A stretch of 6,661 nucleotides of DNA, from positions 1 to 6,661 of the forward strand of contig USAR01000077.1 of NCBI GenBank assembly GCA_900552605.1. The letters are read 5' to 3'. This DNA comes from an uncultured Oscillospiraceae bacterium (GTDB taxonomy: Bacteria; Bacillota; Clostridia; Oscillospirales; Acutalibacteraceae). The position numbers and the translations under genes were made by a program. This document shows, piece after piece, positions 5,484 to 6,661 of the stretch (position 1 is the stretch's first letter; each line of letters begins with the position of its first letter). A model generated the notes under the pieces. That model worked only from the letters and a program-made list of their open reading frames with translations. It was not told the origin of the DNA and did not search any database.

Positions 5484-5567
5484 GAAGCCTGCGGTTTAGC
5501 GGTAAATCGAGCTGTTAAACGACTTTTAGAAAGCTTAACAGCCGGATTTATTGCTAACGGGGCTTCA
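5483..5567 (+). promoter_or_regulatory. 85-nt leader hairpin of pnp
   Basis: TGAAGCC (5483-5489) pairs with GGCTTCA (5561-5567). Moving inward, AGC with two G-U pairs (5498-5502) meets 5551-5555, TAAATC (5503-5508) pairs with GATTTA (5545-5550), and GCTGTTAA (5511-5518) with TTAACAGC (5535-5542), leaving a 16-nt apex. About 31 base pairs form, with only small bulges at 5491, 5494 and 5497 and a small internal loop near 5509/5543. The stem ends seven bases before the AAGGAGG at 5574-5580. In E. coli, RNase III cuts a pnp leader stem and PNPase then represses its own mRNA; a similar role here is inferred. Confidence 0.75.
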
Positions 5568-5587
5568 AAAATCAAGGAGGAAAAAAT

Positions 5588-6661
5588 ATGTTTGAAAACT
5601 ACAAAGTTTACGAAACCACCCTTGCAGGTCGCCCGTTAAAACTTGAAACAGGCAAAATGGCACAGCTTGCGGGAGCTGCGGTTATGGCGTCCTACGGCGA
5701 CACTTCCGTGCTTTGCACCGTTACTATGTCGGCAAAACCGCGTGACGGTATCGATTTCTTCCCTCTTTCTGTTGATTATGAGGAAAAGCTTTACTCTGTC
5801 GGCAGAATTCCCGGTTCTTTCCAGCGCCGTGAGGGCAGAGCTTCTGAAAAAGCAATTCTTGCCGGTCGCTGTATCGACCGCCCCATTCGTCCGCTTTTTC
5901 CGAAGAATTTGCGTAACGATTGCGGCGTTGTTGCAACGGTTATGTCGGTTGACCCCGACTGCTCGCCGGAGATTGCAGCTGCAATAGGCGTTTCGGCAGC
6001 GATTGCAATTTCCGATATTCCGTGGGACGGTCCGATATCAAGCGTTAACGTCGGCCTTATCGACGGTGAGTTTGTTATCAACCCCACACTTGAACAACGT
6101 GAAAAAACCGATTTAAACCTTACAGTTTCCTCAACAGAAGATCTGGTTGCCATGATCGAAGCAGGCGCTAACGAGGTTTCCGACGAGGTTATGTTTGACG
6201 CTATTATGAAGGGTCACGAGGCAAACGTCGAAGTTGTTAAGTTTATTAAAGGCATTGTTGCGGAAATCGGCAAGCCGAAGCGTGAATTTGAATCGGGCGA
6301 CCCCGATCCGGCTCTGCTTTCTGAGATTGAGAAAATGGTTTATACCGACGTTCAAAAAGCACTTGACACAGACGACAAGCTTGTTCGCGATGCCGCACTT
6401 CTGCCTATATACAACGCAGTTCACGAAAAATACGACGAGCAAATGGAAGGACAGGAGTCTAAGCTTGATGAGATAATGTACCTTGTCCAAAAACACGTTG
6501 TTCGCAATTGGCTTAAAAACGAGAAAAAGCGTGTTGACGGCAGAGGTATTGATGAAATCAGGCCTCTTAACGCACAAATCGACCTGCTTCCGAGAGTTCA
6601 CGGCAGCGGTATGTTCACACGCGGTCAGACGCAGGTGCTTTCTGTTGCAACGCTTGCATCT
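5588..6661 (+). CDS. pnp: polynucleotide phosphorylase (PNPase), 3' end missing
   Basis: The frame runs to the window edge with 358 codons, about half of the usual 700 or so residues. PNPase is a trimeric 3'-to-5' exoribonuclease that uses phosphate to release nucleoside diphosphates, and it joins mRNA decay complexes. Seen in order: the first RNase PH core (about 8-140) with MASYGDTSVL (33-42), the RNA-facing loop IPGSFQRREGR (74-84) and IDRPIRPLFP; the helical linker domain (about 240-315); and the start of the second RNase PH core at RVDGRG (315-320) with the GSGMFTRGQTQ motif. The catalytic part of the second core and the KH and S1 RNA-binding domains lie beyond the window. The start ATG has a perfect AAGGAGG (5574-5580) seven bases upstream. 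It follows rpsO as in most bacteria. Confidence 0.98.
   Translation, partial: MFENYKVYETTLAGRPLKLETGKMAQLAGAAVMASYGDTSVLCTVTMSAKPRDGIDFFPLSVDYEEKLYSVGRIPGSFQRREGRASEKAILAGRCIDRPIRPLFPKNLRNDCGVVATVMSVDPDCSPEIAAAIGVSAAIAISDIPWDGPISSVNVGLIDGEFVINPTLEQREKTDLNLTVSSTEDLVAMIEAGANEVSDEVMFDAIMKGHEANVEVVKFIKGIVAEIGKPKREFESGDPDPALLSEIEKMVYTDVQKALDTDDKLVRDAALLPIYNAVHEKYDEQMEGQESKLDEIMYLVQKHVVRNWLKNEKKRVDGRGIDEIRPLNAQIDLLPRVHGSGMFTRGQTQVLSVATLAS

Noticed and set aside
5483..5567. Hairpin as a minus-strand terminator, because T-rich sequence follows it on that strand
   Set aside because: No minus-strand gene ends here. Position just before the pnp Shine-Dalgarno explains it better as a leader element.
6131..6601. 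156-codon open frame on the minus strand, and other frames across 5643-6476
   Set aside because: All are antisense or out of frame to pnp, whose conserved motifs run without break from 5588 to the window edge.

Overview
The window looks like chromosomal DNA from a low-to-moderate GC Firmicute, most likely a Clostridia member of the gut Oscillospirales/Ruminococcaceae kind. This rests on the AT-leaning codon use, strong AGGAGG-type Shine-Dalgarno sites, sigma-A promoters close to consensus, and the gene families present. The lineage is inferred from style and not proven. All supported genes lie on the + strand; the long minus-strand frames are shadows.

Positions 1-3054 hold a two-gene cell-wall unit. 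The first gene is the 3' part of a GHL10-family (DUF187/YngK/DigH-like) glycosidase. Three bases later comes a 704-residue lipoprotein N-acetylmuramoyl-L-alanine amidase (Amidase_3) with all four active-site residues intact. The Shine-Dalgarno of the amidase overlaps the end of the glycosidase gene, so the two are probably translationally coupled. Positions 3055-3238 hold a good promoter whose predicted transcript begins at a long imperfect hairpin, followed by a 16-bp perfect palindrome and a small hairpin that displays the ribosome-binding site in its loop. This leader precedes a 232-residue M15-type peptidase with a C-terminal SH3-like domain and no signal peptide, which resembles a phage endolysin. 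A long hairpin with a T-run ends that unit at about 4010. Together the three enzymes could cut peptide from glycan (amidase), digest the bare glycan (GHL10) and cleave stem peptides (M15).

Positions 4093-4949 hold a TetR-family regulator with a consensus promoter (TTGACA, 17 bp, TATAAT). A 28-bp near-perfect palindrome covers the end of the -10 box and the start site, which suggests autorepression. The regulator probably starts at a TTG codon. It is followed by a possible 26-residue single-membrane-segment peptide with its own Shine-Dalgarno.

Positions 4972-6661 are the conserved housekeeping block rpsO-pnp. rpsO (ribosomal protein S15) has an extended -10 promoter and a leader of about 90 nt with repeated motifs, and ends at a strong 12-bp hairpin. 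pnp (polynucleotide phosphorylase) is cut by the window edge and is preceded by an 85-nt hairpin of about 31 base pairs ending seven bases before its Shine-Dalgarno. That hairpin is a good candidate for RNase III/PNPase-type autoregulation of the kind known for E. coli pnp.
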